A stretch of 64,000 bases of DNA from Amycolatopsis methanolica 239. GTDB taxonomy: Bacteria; Actinomycetota; Actinomycetes; Mycobacteriales; Pseudonocardiaceae. The position numbers were made by a program, and so were the translations under genes. The notes beneath the pieces were generated by a model that saw only the letters and a program-made list of their open reading frames with translations, was not told the DNA's origin and made no database searches. Location of the stretch: NCBI RefSeq assembly GCF_000739085.1, contig NZ_CP009110.1, positions 1-64,000 of the forward strand. Reading direction: 5' to 3'. Positions 1-13,569 of this stretch are shown here, piece by piece (positions within the stretch are counted from its first letter, which is position 1; the number at the start of each line of letters is the position of its first letter).

Positions 1-1617
1 GTGTCCGAGCACCAGTTGAATCTGGGCGTGGTCTGGGACCAGGTGGTCCGGGAGCTGTCGGACGGCACGCTTTCGCCTCAGCAGCGGGCCTGGATGCGAG
101 TCACCCGCCCGATCGGCCTGCTCGACGGCACGGCTCTGCTCGCCGCCCCGAGCGACTTCGCGAAGGAAGCGATCGAGCGCGCCCTGCGGGACCCGATCAC
201 GCACGCGCTCTCGCGCCGGCTCGGCCGTCCCGTATCGCTGGCCGTGAAGGTCGACACCGCCGAGGTGACCCCGCCCCCGCCACCACCGCCCGCCCCGTAC
301 CCGTCACCCGCCCGGGTGGAAACGGCGCCTGTCGCCGCGGCCGAGGCGCCGGTGATGCCCCCGAAGATGCCTCCGCTCGACGACGGCATGCTCCCGCCGC
401 TGCGGCGGGTCCGCGCGCACCCGGCGGAACCGGCGAAGGCCGTCCTGCCTGAGGACGACGGTGACGAGGAAGTCGACGAAGAGGGCGAGGCGCTGGCCGC
501 CGCGCACGAGATCTGGCCGATGTTCTCCGGCCAGCCGAGCGCGGGCCAGCCATACACCGCACCGGCCCAGCCGGAGACGTCGAAGACGCGGCTCAACGAG
601 AAGTACACGTTCGACACGTTCGTCATCGGCGCGTCCAACCGCTTCGCGCACGCGGCGGCGTTCGCCGTCGCCGAGGCGCCGTCCCGCGCGTACAACCCGC
701 TGTTCATCTGGGGCGAGTCGGGGCTGGGCAAGACGCACCTGCTACACGCCGTCGGGCACTACGCGCAGCGGCTCTTCCCCGGCATGCGCGTGCGCTACGT
801 CTCGACCGAAGAGTTCACCAACGACTTCATCAACTCGCTGCGCGACGACCGGAAGGTGGCGTTCCAGCGCCGCTACCGGGACATCGACATCCTGCTCGTC
901 GACGACATCCAGTTCCTGGAAGGCAAGGAAGGTACTCAGGAGGAGTTTTTCCACACCTTCAACACGCTGCACAACTCGAACAAGCAGATCGTGGTGTCCT
1001 CGGACCGGCCGCCGAAGCGGCTGGAGACCCTGGAGGACCGGCTGCGCACGCGGTTCGAGTGGGGCCTCATCACCGACATCCAGCCGCCCGAACTGGAGAC
1101 GCGCATCGCGATCCTCCGCAAGAAGGCGGCGCAGGACCGGCTGGCCGTGCCGGGTGACGTGCTCGAGTTCATCGCCTCGCGCGTGGAGGCGAACATCCGC
1201 GAACTGGAGGGCGCGCTCATCCGCGTCACCGCGTTCGCGTCGCTGAACCAGCAGCCGGTGGACGTCGGTCTCGCGGAGATCGTGCTGCGTGACCTGATCC
1301 CGGACTCGCAGGCGCCGGAGATCAGCGCGCCGACGATCATGGCCACCACGGCCGAGTTCTTCGACGTGACGGTCGACGACCTGTGCGGCCCCGGCAAGAC
1401 GAAAGCGCTTGCCACGGCGCGGCAGATCGCGATGTACCTGTGCCGTGAACTGACGGACATGTCGCTGCCGAAGATCGGGCAGACGTTCGGCGGCCGCGAC
1501 CACACGACCGTCATGCACGCGGACAAGAAGATCCGCAAGGAGATGGCCGAGCGCAGGCGGATCTACGACCAGGTCCAGGAACTCACCGCGCGCATCAAAC
1601 AGCGCGCCCGTCAGTAG
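1..1617 (+). CDS. dnaA: Chromosomal replication initiator DnaA
   Basis: ATP-dependent initiator that binds DnaA boxes at oriC, opens the duplex and loads the helicase. The 538-residue protein starts with GTG at base 1. It has domain I (about 1-85), a long Pro/Glu/Asp-rich linker (about 90-190, with seven consecutive prolines), an AAA+ domain with Walker [10 protein letters not shown] near residue 237 and Walker B LLVDDIQF near 298, and the C-terminal DNA-binding helix-turn-helix with the signature [13 protein letters not shown] near 499. Long domain II linkers are usual in actinobacteria. Its promoter lies outside the window. Unusually, oriC is separated from it by a decayed gene pair. Confidence 0.98.
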   Translation: MSEHQLNLGVVWDQVVRELSDGTLSPQQRAWMRVTRPIGLLDGTALLAAPSDFAKEAIERALRDPITHALSRRLGRPVSLAVKVDTAEVTPPPPPPPAPYPSPARVETAPVAAAEAPVMPPKMPPLDDGMLPPLRRVRAHPAEPAKAVLPEDDGDEEVDEEGEALAAAHEIWPMFSGQPSAGQPYTAPAQPETSKTRLNEKYTFDTFVIGASNRFAHAAAFAVAEAPSRAYNPLFIWGESGLGKTHLLHAVGHYAQRLFPGMRVRYVSTEEFTNDFINSLRDDRKVAFQRRYRDIDILLVDDIQFLEGKEGTQEEFFHTFNTLHNSNKQIVVSSDRPPKRLETLEDRLRTRFEWGLITDIQPPELETRIAILRKKAAQDRLAVPGDVLEFIASRVEANIRELEGALIRVTAFASLNQQPVDVGLAEIVLRDLIPDSQAPEISAPTIMATTAEFFDVTVDDLCGPGKTKALATARQIAMYLCRELTDMSLPKIGQTFGGRDHTTVMHADKKIRKEMAERRRIYDQVQELTARIKQRARQ

Positions 1618-1624
1618 CCCGTTC

Positions 1625-2490
1625 CGCGCACACCGCTTCGATCGCCGCGATCGCGCGGCGATCGGCCACTGCTCCGCACTCCCGCGCCGCGACGGACGCG
1701 GGTTGCCGCGCAACGGAATCCGCACCACCTCGTGCTGCGGCGGCAGGGGAGCGAGCCGCGGCACGAGGCACACCCCGAGCCCGGCGGCGACGAGCGCGGA
1801 CACCGCGAACCACTCCTTGGCTTCGTGCGTGATGTGCGGCGTGAAACCGGCGGCGGCGCAAGCGACCTGCAGGAGCACTCACGTGTCGTTGTGGCGCGGC
1901 TTCACGATCCACGGTTCACGCGCGGCGTCGGCGAATTCCACCGCGTCCTGCCGCGTCAGCGGATGCCCTGCGGCGATGAGGAGATCCTGCGGTTAGTCGA
2001 GCAGCGGCCACTGCGTGAAGCGGGGTCGTCGACGGCGTTACTTCGGGCGTGGGCAGCACGACAGCGATGTCGGCCGCTTCGGCGAGCAACAGCTCGTAGC
2101 AGTCAGCGCTTTCCTCTTCTATTAGGCGCGCGGTCAGCCGCGGGTGCTCCCGCCGTAGCCGCGTGACCGCCGGACCGAGCAACGCGGCGACCGTCGAGGA
2201 GACGCCGCACATGCGCACGGTGCCGGCCTCCTCGCCGACGGACAGGTCGGCCCGCGCTCGTTCCCATTGCGCGAACAGCGAATCCGCGTGTTCGAGCAGC
2301 ACGACCGCGGCAGGGGTCAACCGGACGCGGCGCCCGTCGCGCGCAGCAGTTCGACACCGACCTCTTCGGCGAGCAACCGGAGTTGCTGCGAGACCACCGA
2401 CGGGGTCAGGTGCAGCGCGTCCGCGGTGGCCGTGACGGTGCCGTGCTCGGCCAGTACCCGGAGGACGCTCAGGCGCCGGAGGTCGATCAT
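1625..2490 (-). pseudogene. Decayed LysR-family transcriptional regulator
   Basis: Reading leftwards from an ATG at 2490, the N-terminal winged helix-turn-helix is clear (MIDLRRLSVLRVLAEHGTV, then SVVSQQLRLLAEEVG). The frame then shifts near 2330-2340 and continues as the effector domain (about 2320 to 2040), shifts again, and the C-terminal part is readable from about 1930 to 1700 (KEWFAVSALVAAGLGVCLVP). An in-frame TGA also splits PRHNDT from VLLQVAC near 1879. At least two frameshifts plus a nonsense codon make this a genuine wreck. It is divergent from an EamA transporter gene, the usual arrangement for a LysR regulator and its target, and both partners are broken. The exact 3' end is uncertain. 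Confidence 0.85.
1640..1663. terminator. Perfect hairpin just after dnaA
   Basis: A 10-bp perfect stem (GATCGCCGCG / CGCGGCGATC) with a 4-base loop begins 23 bases after the dnaA stop. There is no T-run, so it would be a Rho-independent terminator only in the loose actinobacterial sense. It also lies at the 3' edge of the decayed LysR gene on the other strand. Confidence 0.45.
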
Positions 2491-2526
2491 GTAGTGGAGG
2501 CTAAAGAGTTCCGTGCACGAAGTCTC

Positions 2527-3378
2527 GATGGATATCCGGCGGCTCCGCGCCAAGACTCGGAAAGCATAAGAGCCGCACTTCTCGTCCTCGGCAGCGTCGT
2601 CAGCGTCCAGACCGGGCAGGCGTTCGGGAAGCAGCTCTTCGCCGCGGCAGGCCCAGGCGGGGTGGTCGCGTTGCGGCTCTCCGTCGCCGCGCTCGTCCTA
2701 CTGGCGATCCACCGCCCGGCGTTGCCGTCACGCCGGAACCTTCCGCCGGTGCTGGGTTTCGGCGTGGCGATCGCCGGGATGAACGTGATCTACCCGGCGC
2801 TGGGTTTCCTGCCGCTGGGTGTGGCGAGCGCGTTGCAATCGCTCGGTCCGCTCGGGGGTCGCGGTGGCGACGGCACGGCGTGCGCGTGACGCCGGTTTCG
2901 CTCTGGTCGCCGCGTTCGGGGTGTGGCGTTCCATTCGCCGTCCGGGACGACGCTTCCGGCGGCGGGAGTCGCGCTCGCTCTGCTGTCCGCGGTGTCGATG
3001 GGCGGATACCTGGTGCTGAGCCGGAAAGTCGGCGCGAGTGTCCCGGATGGATCGATCCTCGCGCTCGCGGTGACGGTGGCCGCGATCCTCACCCTGCCCT
3101 TCGGTGTGACCGCGCCGGTGTGGCGGCCTTCCTTGCTGCTGGCGGGATTCGGCGTCGCGGTCCTGTCGGCTGTGATCCCGTACTCGCTCGATCTCGCCGC
3201 GCTGCGCCGGGTTCCACCGCGCACGGTCGCGCTGCTGGAGAGCCTCGAAGCGGCGGTGGCGGGAGTGGCCGGCGCCCTCGTGCTCGGCGAGCGACTGCCG
3301 CCCGCCGTATGGGCCGGGATCGCTTGTGTGACAGCGAGTGCGGCCGCGGCGGGCCGCGCTGCGGCGCGGAGTCTGTGA
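2527..3378 (+). pseudogene. Decayed EamA/DMT-family transporter
   Basis: Drug/metabolite transporter superfamily membrane protein, normally about ten transmembrane helices. Hydrophobic EamA-type segments are readable in one frame (LVLGSVVSVQTGQAFGKQL to about 2855), then in another frame (VAVATARRARDAGFALVAAF, about 2860-2920), then back in the first from 2923 (LSAVSMGGYLVLSRKV to the end). The pattern fits an extra G in the G-run at about 2856 and a lost base near 2922; the segment between the shifts contains a stop in the original frame at 2887. No convincing start codon is in frame, so the 5' end is also damaged. It is divergent from the decayed LysR gene and, with it, is wedged between dnaA and oriC. 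Confidence 0.85.
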
Positions 3379-3439
3379 TCCCAGTAACGAGAACGCATCG
3401 ATCGACGCGAGCGCGGTCACCCACCGGGTTGGTTCCACG

Positions 3440-3830
3440 GCGACCGCGTCTGTGCGCGGCCATGGGGACGAACATCCCCACAACTGGGGACAGTTCTGTG
3501 GACAGCTGGGGACAACTGTGGATCATTTGGGGACCGCCCGAAGTTGTCCACGGACGGCCCGAGTTGTCCACCGGTAGTACTCCACAGATGTCCACACCCC
3601 GCCGCGCGAGCGGACCTGCGACGACGGCAGTAGTCCCCAGAATCCACAGCCCCTATTACTGTCACTGCCCTTGGTTTTTTCTCAAGAAGTCCTTCGGAGA
3701 AAAACAGGGGGCTGTGGACATGGGGACAGAGCCCCGAGAAAGATCGTCTTATCGACAAATCGATGGGCTGCCCCGAGTGACGCCGGTGCCGCTCACGTTC
3801 TAACGTGGGTATCCACACCCAGCCCGCTCG
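3440..3830. other. Chromosomal replication origin oriC (DnaA-box cluster)
   Basis: This non-coding stretch upstream of dnaN contains at least eight matches to the actinobacterial DnaA box TTGTCCACA/TTATCCACA with zero to two mismatches: TGTGGACAG 3497, TGTGGATCA 3517, TTGTCCACG 3544, TTGTCCACC 3564, ATGTCCACA 3588, GAATCCACA 3640, TGTGGACAT 3713 and GTATCCACA 3809 (first base given), in both orientations. An AT-richer patch at about 3650-3700, with a T6 run near 3675, is a candidate unwinding element. Position next to dnaN and box density make the call secure; the boundaries are approximate. No gene is visible between 3379 and 3965. Confidence 0.93.
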
Positions 3831-3965
3831 TCGTTGGCGACATCGGCACCGGGCCACACCACACTGCGAGATCCCTGGTCAGCGCGCTGCTCGAGGCCTG
3901 CCCGGGGACGTTTGTCGATCTTCTCGGGCCGCGATGAGGGGCTCGGCTGTCGAAAGGATGGGCAC

Positions 3966-5099
3966 ATGAAGATCCGCGTCGAGCGCGACGGGCTCGCGGA
4001 CGCCGTCGCGTGGGTGGCACGCAGCCTGCCGTCGAGGCCACCGGTCCCGGTCCTGGGCGGGGTGCTGCTCGACGCCGGATCGGACGGCTCCACCGACGCC
4101 CTCACCGTCTCCGGCTTCGACTACGAGGTCTCCGCGACGGTTGGCGTCCCGGCGACGATCGCCGACGGCGGGCGGCTGCTGGTGTCCGGGCGGCTGCTCG
4201 CCGACATCACCAAGGCGCTCCCGGCCCAGCCGGTCGAGATCTCCGTCGAGGGCTCCCGCGCCTCCATCACGTGCGGCAGTGCCCGGTTCAGCCTGCCGAC
4301 CATGCCGGTTGAGGACTACCCGCAGCTGCCGGCCCAGCCGACGTTCGCTGGCGAGGTCGCGGGCGAGGCGTTCGGCCAGGCGGTCACCCAGGTCGCCGTC
4401 GCGGCCGGCAAGGACGACACCCTGCCGATGCTGACCGGTATGCGGCTGGAGATCTCCGGCAACTCGCTCACCCTCGTCGCCACCGACCGCTTCCGACTGG
4501 CGATGCGCGAGTTCGCGTGGGAGCCCGCCGAGGGGCTGGCCGACGCCGCGGTGCTCGTCCCGGCGCGCACGCTCGCCGAGGCGGCCAAGTCGCTCGGCAC
4601 CGCGGGCAACAAGGTTTCCGTCGGGCTCGCCAGCGGCGAGGGCCTGCTCGGTCTGTCCGGCAACGGCCGCTACACGACCACCCGGCTGCTCGACGCCGAG
4701 TTCCCGCCATACCGGCAGCTCCTCCCGAACCAGCACTCGTCCCGCGCCGTGATCGAGGTGTCCCCGCTCTCGGAGGCGATCAAACGTGTGTCGCTGGTGG
4801 CGGAGCGGGGGACCCAGGTCCGGCTGGAGTTCGGCGACAACTCGCTGCGCCTGTCGGCCGGCGGCGACGACGAGGGCAGCGCCGAAGAGGAGCTGCCGGT
4901 GGAGTACGAAGGCGAGCCGGTGACGATCGCGTTCAACCCGGGCTACCTCGTCGACGGCCTGGGCGCGCTGCACCACGACCGCGCCGAGCTGACATTCACC
5001 ACCCCGAACCGTCCGGCTTTGATCAAGCCGGCCGACGAGCAGGGCCAGGTCGTTCCTGGTTACCTCTATCTACTGATGCCGGTCCGCCTACCCGGCTGA
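3966..5099 (+). CDS. dnaN: DNA polymerase III beta subunit (sliding clamp)
   Basis: Ring-shaped processivity factor that tethers DNA polymerase III to DNA. The ATG at 3966 ([20 protein letters not shown]) is preceded by an AAAGGA Shine-Dalgarno at about 8 bases, and the 377-residue length is normal. Three clamp-fold repeats are evident, with [16 protein letters not shown] in the middle of the protein and the C-terminal PVRLPG tail typical of actinobacterial clamps. It lies directly downstream of oriC and 31 bases upstream of gnd, as in mycobacteria. Confidence 0.97.
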   Translation: MKIRVERDGLADAVAWVARSLPSRPPVPVLGGVLLDAGSDGSTDALTVSGFDYEVSATVGVPATIADGGRLLVSGRLLADITKALPAQPVEISVEGSRASITCGSARFSLPTMPVEDYPQLPAQPTFAGEVAGEAFGQAVTQVAVAAGKDDTLPMLTGMRLEISGNSLTLVATDRFRLAMREFAWEPAEGLADAAVLVPARTLAEAAKSLGTAGNKVSVGLASGEGLLGLSGNGRYTTTRLLDAEFPPYRQLLPNQHSSRAVIEVSPLSEAIKRVSLVAERGTQVRLEFGDNSLRLSAGGDDEGSAEEELPVEYEGEPVTIAFNPGYLVDGLGALHHDRAELTFTTPNRPALIKPADEQGQVVPGYLYLLMPVRLPG

Positions 5100-5130
5100 C
5101 CGCGACGGAGAAAGCACGAAGGGGAGTTCC

Positions 5131-6021
5131 ATGGTTCAGCTGGGACTGGTCGGCCTCGGCCGGATGGGCTTCAACATGCGCGAGCGGCTGCGCGCCGCCG
5201 GGCACGAGGTGGTCGGCTACGACCGCAACCAGGCGGTCTCGGACTCGACCTCGCTCGCCGACATGGTGTCCAAACTGGACGCGCCGCGCACCGTCTGGGT
5301 GATGGTCCCCGCGGGCGGGCCGACGCGCGAGACGGTGGCCGAGCTGGGTGAGCTGCTCGCCGAGGGCGATCTGGTGATCGACGGCGGCAACTCCCGGTTC
5401 ACCGACGACAAGCACAACGCCGAGGTGCTGTCCGCCAAGGGCATCGGCTACCTCGACTGCGGTGTGTCCGGTGGCGTGTGGGGCAAGGAGAACGGCTACG
5501 GCCTGATGGTCGGCGGCGACAAGGAGCTCGTCGAGCGCGCCATGCCGATCTTCGACGCGCTGCGCCCGGACGGCCCGCGCGAGGAGGGCTTCTCGCACGC
5601 CGGCTCGGTCGGCGCCGGCCACTACGCGAAGATGATCCACAACGGCATCGAGTACGGCCTGATGCAGGCCTACGCCGAGGGCTTCGAGCTGCTCGAGGCC
5701 GCGAAGGTCGTCGAGGACGTGCCGGCCGTGATCAAGGGCTGGCAGCGCGGCACCGTCGTCCGGTCCTGGCTGCTCGACCTGCTGGTGCGTGCGCTGGACG
5801 AGGACCCGGAGCTGGACGACCTTGAGGGGTACGTCGAGGACTCCGGCGAGGGCCGGTGGACGCTGGAGGAGGCCATCAACAACGCGGTGCCGGCGCCGGT
5901 CATCTCGGCCGCGCTGTTCGCGCGGTTCGCCTCGCGGCGGAAGGACTCGTCCGCGATGCGCGCCGTCGCCGCGCTGCGCAACCAGTTCGGCGGTCACGCC
6001 GTGAAGAAGGCCGGCGAGTAG
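5131..6021 (+). CDS. gnd: 6-phosphogluconate dehydrogenase, decarboxylating (short GntZ type)
   Basis: Converts 6-phosphogluconate to ribulose 5-phosphate and CO2, reducing NAD(P). The 296-residue protein is the short form without the C-terminal extension of the 470-residue enzymes. The N-terminal Rossmann motif is [12 protein letters not shown] (residues 5-16), followed by [10 protein letters not shown] (about 86-95), [20 protein letters not shown] (about 110-129) and the catalytic region [16 protein letters not shown] (about 161-176). A GGGGAG Shine-Dalgarno precedes the ATG. A gnd gene between dnaN and recF is a conserved feature of this group. Confidence 0.95.
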   Translation: MVQLGLVGLGRMGFNMRERLRAAGHEVVGYDRNQAVSDSTSLADMVSKLDAPRTVWVMVPAGGPTRETVAELGELLAEGDLVIDGGNSRFTDDKHNAEVLSAKGIGYLDCGVSGGVWGKENGYGLMVGGDKELVERAMPIFDALRPDGPREEGFSHAGSVGAGHYAKMIHNGIEYGLMQAYAEGFELLEAAKVVEDVPAVIKGWQRGTVVRSWLLDLLVRALDEDPELDDLEGYVEDSGEGRWTLEEAINNAVPAPVISAALFARFASRRKDSSAMRAVAALRNQFGGHAVKKAGE

Positions 6022-6031
6022 GCACCCAGCC

Positions 6032-7189
6032 GTGCACATACGGCACCTGCAGGTCACCGACTTCCGTTCCTGGGAGCATGCTGACCTGCCGCTCACCCCC
6101 GGACCGACGGTCCTCGTCGGCCAGAACGGCCGTGGGAAGACCAACCTGCTGGAGGCGATCGGCTACCTGGCGACCCTCGGGTCGCACCGGGTCGCGACGG
6201 ACGCCCCGCTGGTGCGGCACGGATGTGAGCGGGCACTCGTGCGGGCGGCCGTGGTCAACGAGGACCGCGAGCTGACCGTCGAGCTGGAGATCAACCCCGG
6301 CCGGGCGAACCGCGCCAGGGTCAACCGGGGGGCGGTCGGCAAGCCGCGGGACATCCTCGGGATCCTGCGCACCGTGTTGTTCTCCCCGGAGGACCTGGCG
6401 CTGGTGCGTGGCGACCCCGGCGAGCGCCGCCGGTTCATGGACGAGCTGCTGGTGCAGCGCGCACCCCGGTACGCGGGGGTGCGCGCCGACTACGAGCGGA
6501 TCCTCAAGCAGCGCAACGCGTTGTTGAAGACGGCGGGCAAGAAGAAGGGCGCCGCGCGCGACGACCCGTACGCGCTGTCGACCCTGGAGGTGTGGGACAA
6601 CCACCTCTCGGTGGTCGGCGCCCAGCTGCTCGCCGCCCGGCTGGACCTGGTCGCCGACCTCGGGCCGCACACCACCGCGGCCTACGCCGGGGTGGCGCCC
6701 GACTCGCGGCCGGCCAAGATCTCCTACCGGTCCAGCCTGGGCGCGGCACTGCCCGAGGGGTACGGGGTTCCGGACGGGAAACGCGCCGAACCGGAGGTCC
6801 TCACCGGTATCCTGGTGGAGGCGATGGCGCAGGTGCGGCAGCAGGAGCTGGAACGGGGGATCAGCCTGGTCGGGCCGCACCGCGACGAGCTGGAAATCGT
6901 CCTCGGGGAGGCCCCTGCGAAGGGCTACGCGAGCCATGGGGAATCCTGGTCGTTCGCCCTCGCGCTGCGGCTGGCGTCCTACGAGCTGCTGCGGCGGGAA
7001 GCGGGTGAACCGGTGCTCCTGCTCGACGACGTCTTCGCCGAGCTCGACCGGCGGCGCCGGTCGCGGCTGGCCGAGGTGGCCGCCGGCGCTGAACAGGTGC
7101 TGGTCACCGCGGCGGTGGACGAGGACGTCCCCGAGGAACTGGCCGGGGTCCGGTTCACCGTCGCCGACGGGGAGGTGCGCAGTGCCTGA
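6032..7189 (+). CDS. recF: DNA replication and repair protein RecF
   Basis: SMC-like ABC ATPase that helps load RecA on gapped DNA and assists replication restart. The GTG start lies 10 bases after the gnd stop; the protein is 385 residues. Walker A is [17 protein letters not shown] (about residues 30-46), the signature region is around [12 protein letters not shown] (about 280), and Walker B is [11 protein letters not shown] (about 329-339). The gene overlaps the next by 8 bases, so translation is probably coupled. Confidence 0.96.
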   Translation: MHIRHLQVTDFRSWEHADLPLTPGPTVLVGQNGRGKTNLLEAIGYLATLGSHRVATDAPLVRHGCERALVRAAVVNEDRELTVELEINPGRANRARVNRGAVGKPRDILGILRTVLFSPEDLALVRGDPGERRRFMDELLVQRAPRYAGVRADYERILKQRNALLKTAGKKKGAARDDPYALSTLEVWDNHLSVVGAQLLAARLDLVADLGPHTTAAYAGVAPDSRPAKISYRSSLGAALPEGYGVPDGKRAEPEVLTGILVEAMAQVRQQELERGISLVGPHRDELEIVLGEAPAKGYASHGESWSFALALRLASYELLRREAGEPVLLLDDVFAELDRRRRSRLAEVAAGAEQVLVTAAVDEDVPEELAGVRFTVADGEVRSA

Positions 7190-7916
7190 CGACAAACGGC
7201 CCGATGAGCCACAGCGAGTGACCGGGGCCACACGAGTTACCCACCGATCTGGGGACAACTCTGTGGATAGTGTGGATAACACGGTGAACGCGTTATCGCC
7301 CCGCGTGACCAAGCGGCCGAACGAGCGATCTTCAACGAACGGCGAAGCCGCCAGTACTCCCCAGAAGAGTGGATCAGACACGGACGGTGATGTCACGGCT
7401 GAGCCGAACGGGAACACTACCGGACGTGATCTCGTCCGCTCCGCGCTGGCCGCCGCTCGCGCCAAGGCCGACGCCAGGGGCACCGAGCCGGGCAGGCGGA
7501 AGTTCGAGCTCGGCGGCCAGAGCCCGCGCCGGCGCCGTTGGTCGGGAGCGGGCCCGGACGCCCGCGACCCGCAGCCGTTCGGCCGCCTCGTCGGGCGGCT
7601 GGTCGCCGAACGCGGCTGGCAGGAGCGCGTGACCAGCAGCCGGGTCTTCGGCGAGTGGGTCCGCCTGGTCGGCGAGGACGTCGCCGAGCACGCCCAGCCG
7701 GTGACGTTGAAGGACGGCGAGCTCACCGTCCGCGCCGACTCGACCGCGTGGGCCACGCAACTGCGGCTGCTCCAGAGCCAGCTCATCGCCAAGATCGCCG
7801 CCGGGGTCGGGCACGGTGTGGTCAAGCGCATGCGCATCCACGGCCCGACCGCCCCGAGCTGGCGGAAGGGCCCGCGGCACGTGCCCGGTCGCGGGCCGCG
7901 CGACACCTATGGGTGA
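7182..7916 (+). CDS. DUF721/DciA-like protein (putative replicative-helicase loader)
   Basis: DciA-family proteins are the ancestral bacterial partners of DnaB helicase. The best start is GTG 7182, overlapping the recF stop by 8 bases, giving 244 residues. The first ~80 residues are polar and probably disordered, followed by a basic segment ([17 protein letters not shown]). The conserved DUF721 domain is about 115-215 ([34 protein letters not shown]). Oddity: codons for the disordered N-terminus (SVDSVDNT) are made of tandem DnaA boxes (7262-7279), so this tail may be shaped by a DNA-level function. Placement between recF and gyrB is conserved in actinobacteria. Confidence 0.88.
   Translation: MPDDKRPDEPQRVTGATRVTHRSGDNSVDSVDNTVNALSPRVTKRPNERSSTNGEAASTPQKSGSDTDGDVTAEPNGNTTGRDLVRSALAAARAKADARGTEPGRRKFELGGQSPRRRRWSGAGPDARDPQPFGRLVGRLVAERGWQERVTSSRVFGEWVRLVGEDVAEHAQPVTLKDGELTVRADSTAWATQLRLLQSQLIAKIAAGVGHGVVKRMRIHGPTAPSWRKGPRHVPGRGPRDTYG
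7262..7279 (-). promoter_or_regulatory. Two abutting DnaA boxes inside the dciA-like gene
   Basis: TGTGGATAG (7262-7270) and TGTGGATAA (7271-7279) lie head to tail with no gap. The second is a perfect reverse complement of the consensus DnaA box TTATCCACA; the first has one mismatch. They sit about 3.5 kb from oriC in the 5' coding part of the dciA-like gene. DnaA titration or transcriptional control is inferred, not shown. Confidence 0.7.
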
Positions 7917-8078
7917 CTGAGCGCGTCGTATCGCGGCCCGACCCCCGCCGGATAGCGCCGGACCCGTCCACGCTCGCGTTCGGGCCTCTGTGACGAAATC
8001 AGGGGTGTCCTTGCGGCATGTCAGCAGAGCTGGCCAAGTAGGATGGAAGGGAGTGGGGAGTCCCTTGGGCAAGACTGA

Positions 8079-10061
<1,983 letters not shown>

Positions 10062-10103
10062 CGCGCCCCGCCTCCGATTCCCATTCGTCAGTAGAAGGAC
10101 CCC

Positions 10104-12623
<2,520 letters not shown>

Positions 12624-13340
12624 GTGACGACACCGGAGAACCCCGAACAGCACGGTGCGCAGACCGGTGACGCGGGCACGCCGCCCTGGCAGCGGCTGAG
12701 CCGCGACGCCGGTCAGGGCACGACGACCGACCCCAAGGCCGGCGGATACCGGGACGGGTGGTCGTCGGAAGGCCAGGCCGAGAAAACTGTGCTGTACTCG
12801 AACGGTGACGACCAGCCGGTCGTCACCGGTTCGGCGGCGCAGGGTCTGTTCGGCAACCCCGCGGCGCGCGACGACGCGTTGTCAGGGTTGAGGGGGCAGG
12901 AAACGGTGAGCGTCGCCAGTGCCGGCACGAAGGGACGTTCGACGCCCAGCGCACTGCGCCGCCCCGGCCGCGGCCCGCGGCGGGCGAGCCTGCAGATCAA
13001 GCGGTTCGACCCGTGGTCGGTGCTGAAGCTGTCGCTGGTTCTCGGTGTCGCGCTGTTCTTCGTGTGGCTGGTGGCCGTCGGCGTGCTGTACACGGTGCTC
13101 GACGGCATGGGCGTGTGGGACAAGCTGAACGGCACCTACTCGTCCCTGGTGTCCGGCGAGGGCGCCGGCGTGACCAACGAACCGCTCATCAGCGCCGGCC
13201 GGGTGTTCGGCATCGCGGCCATCCTCGGCGCGATCAACATCGTGCTGCTCTCCGCGCTGGCCACTGTGAGCGCGTTCATCTACAACGTGTCCGCCGACCT
13301 GGCCGGAGGCCTAGAGGTGACCCTGTCGGAACGCGAGTAG
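12624..13340 (+). CDS. DUF3566 membrane protein
   Basis: Integral membrane protein of unknown function found after gyrA throughout actinobacteria (Rv0007 position). The start GTG follows the gyrA stop with no gap. The first ~115 residues are polar and Gly/Pro/Ser-rich. Two hydrophobic segments follow, one near residues 132-156 (LSLVLGVALFFVWLVAVGVL) and one near 195-220 (IAAILGAINIVLLSALATVS), which form the DUF3566 domain. Transcription with gyrBA is likely. Confidence 0.88.
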   Translation: MTTPENPEQHGAQTGDAGTPPWQRLSRDAGQGTTTDPKAGGYRDGWSSEGQAEKTVLYSNGDDQPVVTGSAAQGLFGNPAARDDALSGLRGQETVSVASAGTKGRSTPSALRRPGRGPRRASLQIKRFDPWSVLKLSLVLGVALFFVWLVAVGVLYTVLDGMGVWDKLNGTYSSLVSGEGAGVTNEPLISAGRVFGIAAILGAINIVLLSALATVSAFIYNVSADLAGGLEVTLSERE

Positions 13341-13370
13341 AAGGCATGTTGTAGTCTTCTCTCCGTTCGA

Positions 13371-13447
13371 GGGCCCATAGCTCAGGCGGTTAGAGCGCTT
13401 CGCTGATAACGAAGAGGTCGGAGGTTCAAGTCCTCCTGGGCCCACCA
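13371..13447 (+). tRNA. tRNA-Ile (GAT), target of the integrated element
   Basis: A complete cloverleaf: acceptor GGGCCCA pairs with TGGGCCC (13437-13443), discriminator A at 13444 and CCA at 13445-13447. The anticodon stem CTTCG/CGAAG encloses loop CTGATAA with anticodon GAT, and the T-arm is GGAGG TTCAAGT CCTCC. The 3' half from 13403 is also the left attachment repeat of the integrated element, whose identical 43-bp copy is at 26687-26729. The tRNA stays functional because the element supplies an exact copy of the displaced 3' part. Confidence 0.97.
13403..13445 (+). repeat. attL: 43-bp direct repeat in the 3' half of tRNA-Ile
   Basis: Identical over 43 bases to 26687-26729; the flanking bases differ (G versus T before, C versus A after). 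It runs from the anticodon loop to the first base of CCA. This is the classic layout for a tyrosine integrase that uses the 3' part of a tRNA gene, with the crossover probably at the anticodon loop. Confidence 0.95.
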
Positions 13448-13450
13448 CCA

Positions 13451-13494
13451 CCCCGGTAGCGCTGATCAGGCAAGACAGCGCCACCGGGGTTTTG
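13451..13494 (+). terminator. Element-borne terminator behind tRNA-Ile
   Basis: Stem CCCCGGT-A-GCGCTG pairs with CAGCGC-C-ACCGGGG across an 11-base loop, followed by TTTTG. It lies immediately inside attL, so the element provides a new terminator for the tRNA it interrupts. The original chromosomal hairpin now sits beyond attR at 26738-26771. Confidence 0.85.
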
Positions 13495-13569
13495 TGGTTC
13501 TAGCGGGCGAGCCGGACTTGTGGCCAACCTTGTGGCCAAACGGCCTGATTTCCGTGGTGAGTGGGGGCG

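Noticed and set aside
8011-8044. gyrB promoter (TTGCGG and TAGGAT)
   Set aside because: The spacer would be 22 bases, too long for a housekeeping promoter; no better -35 is at 16-18 bases.
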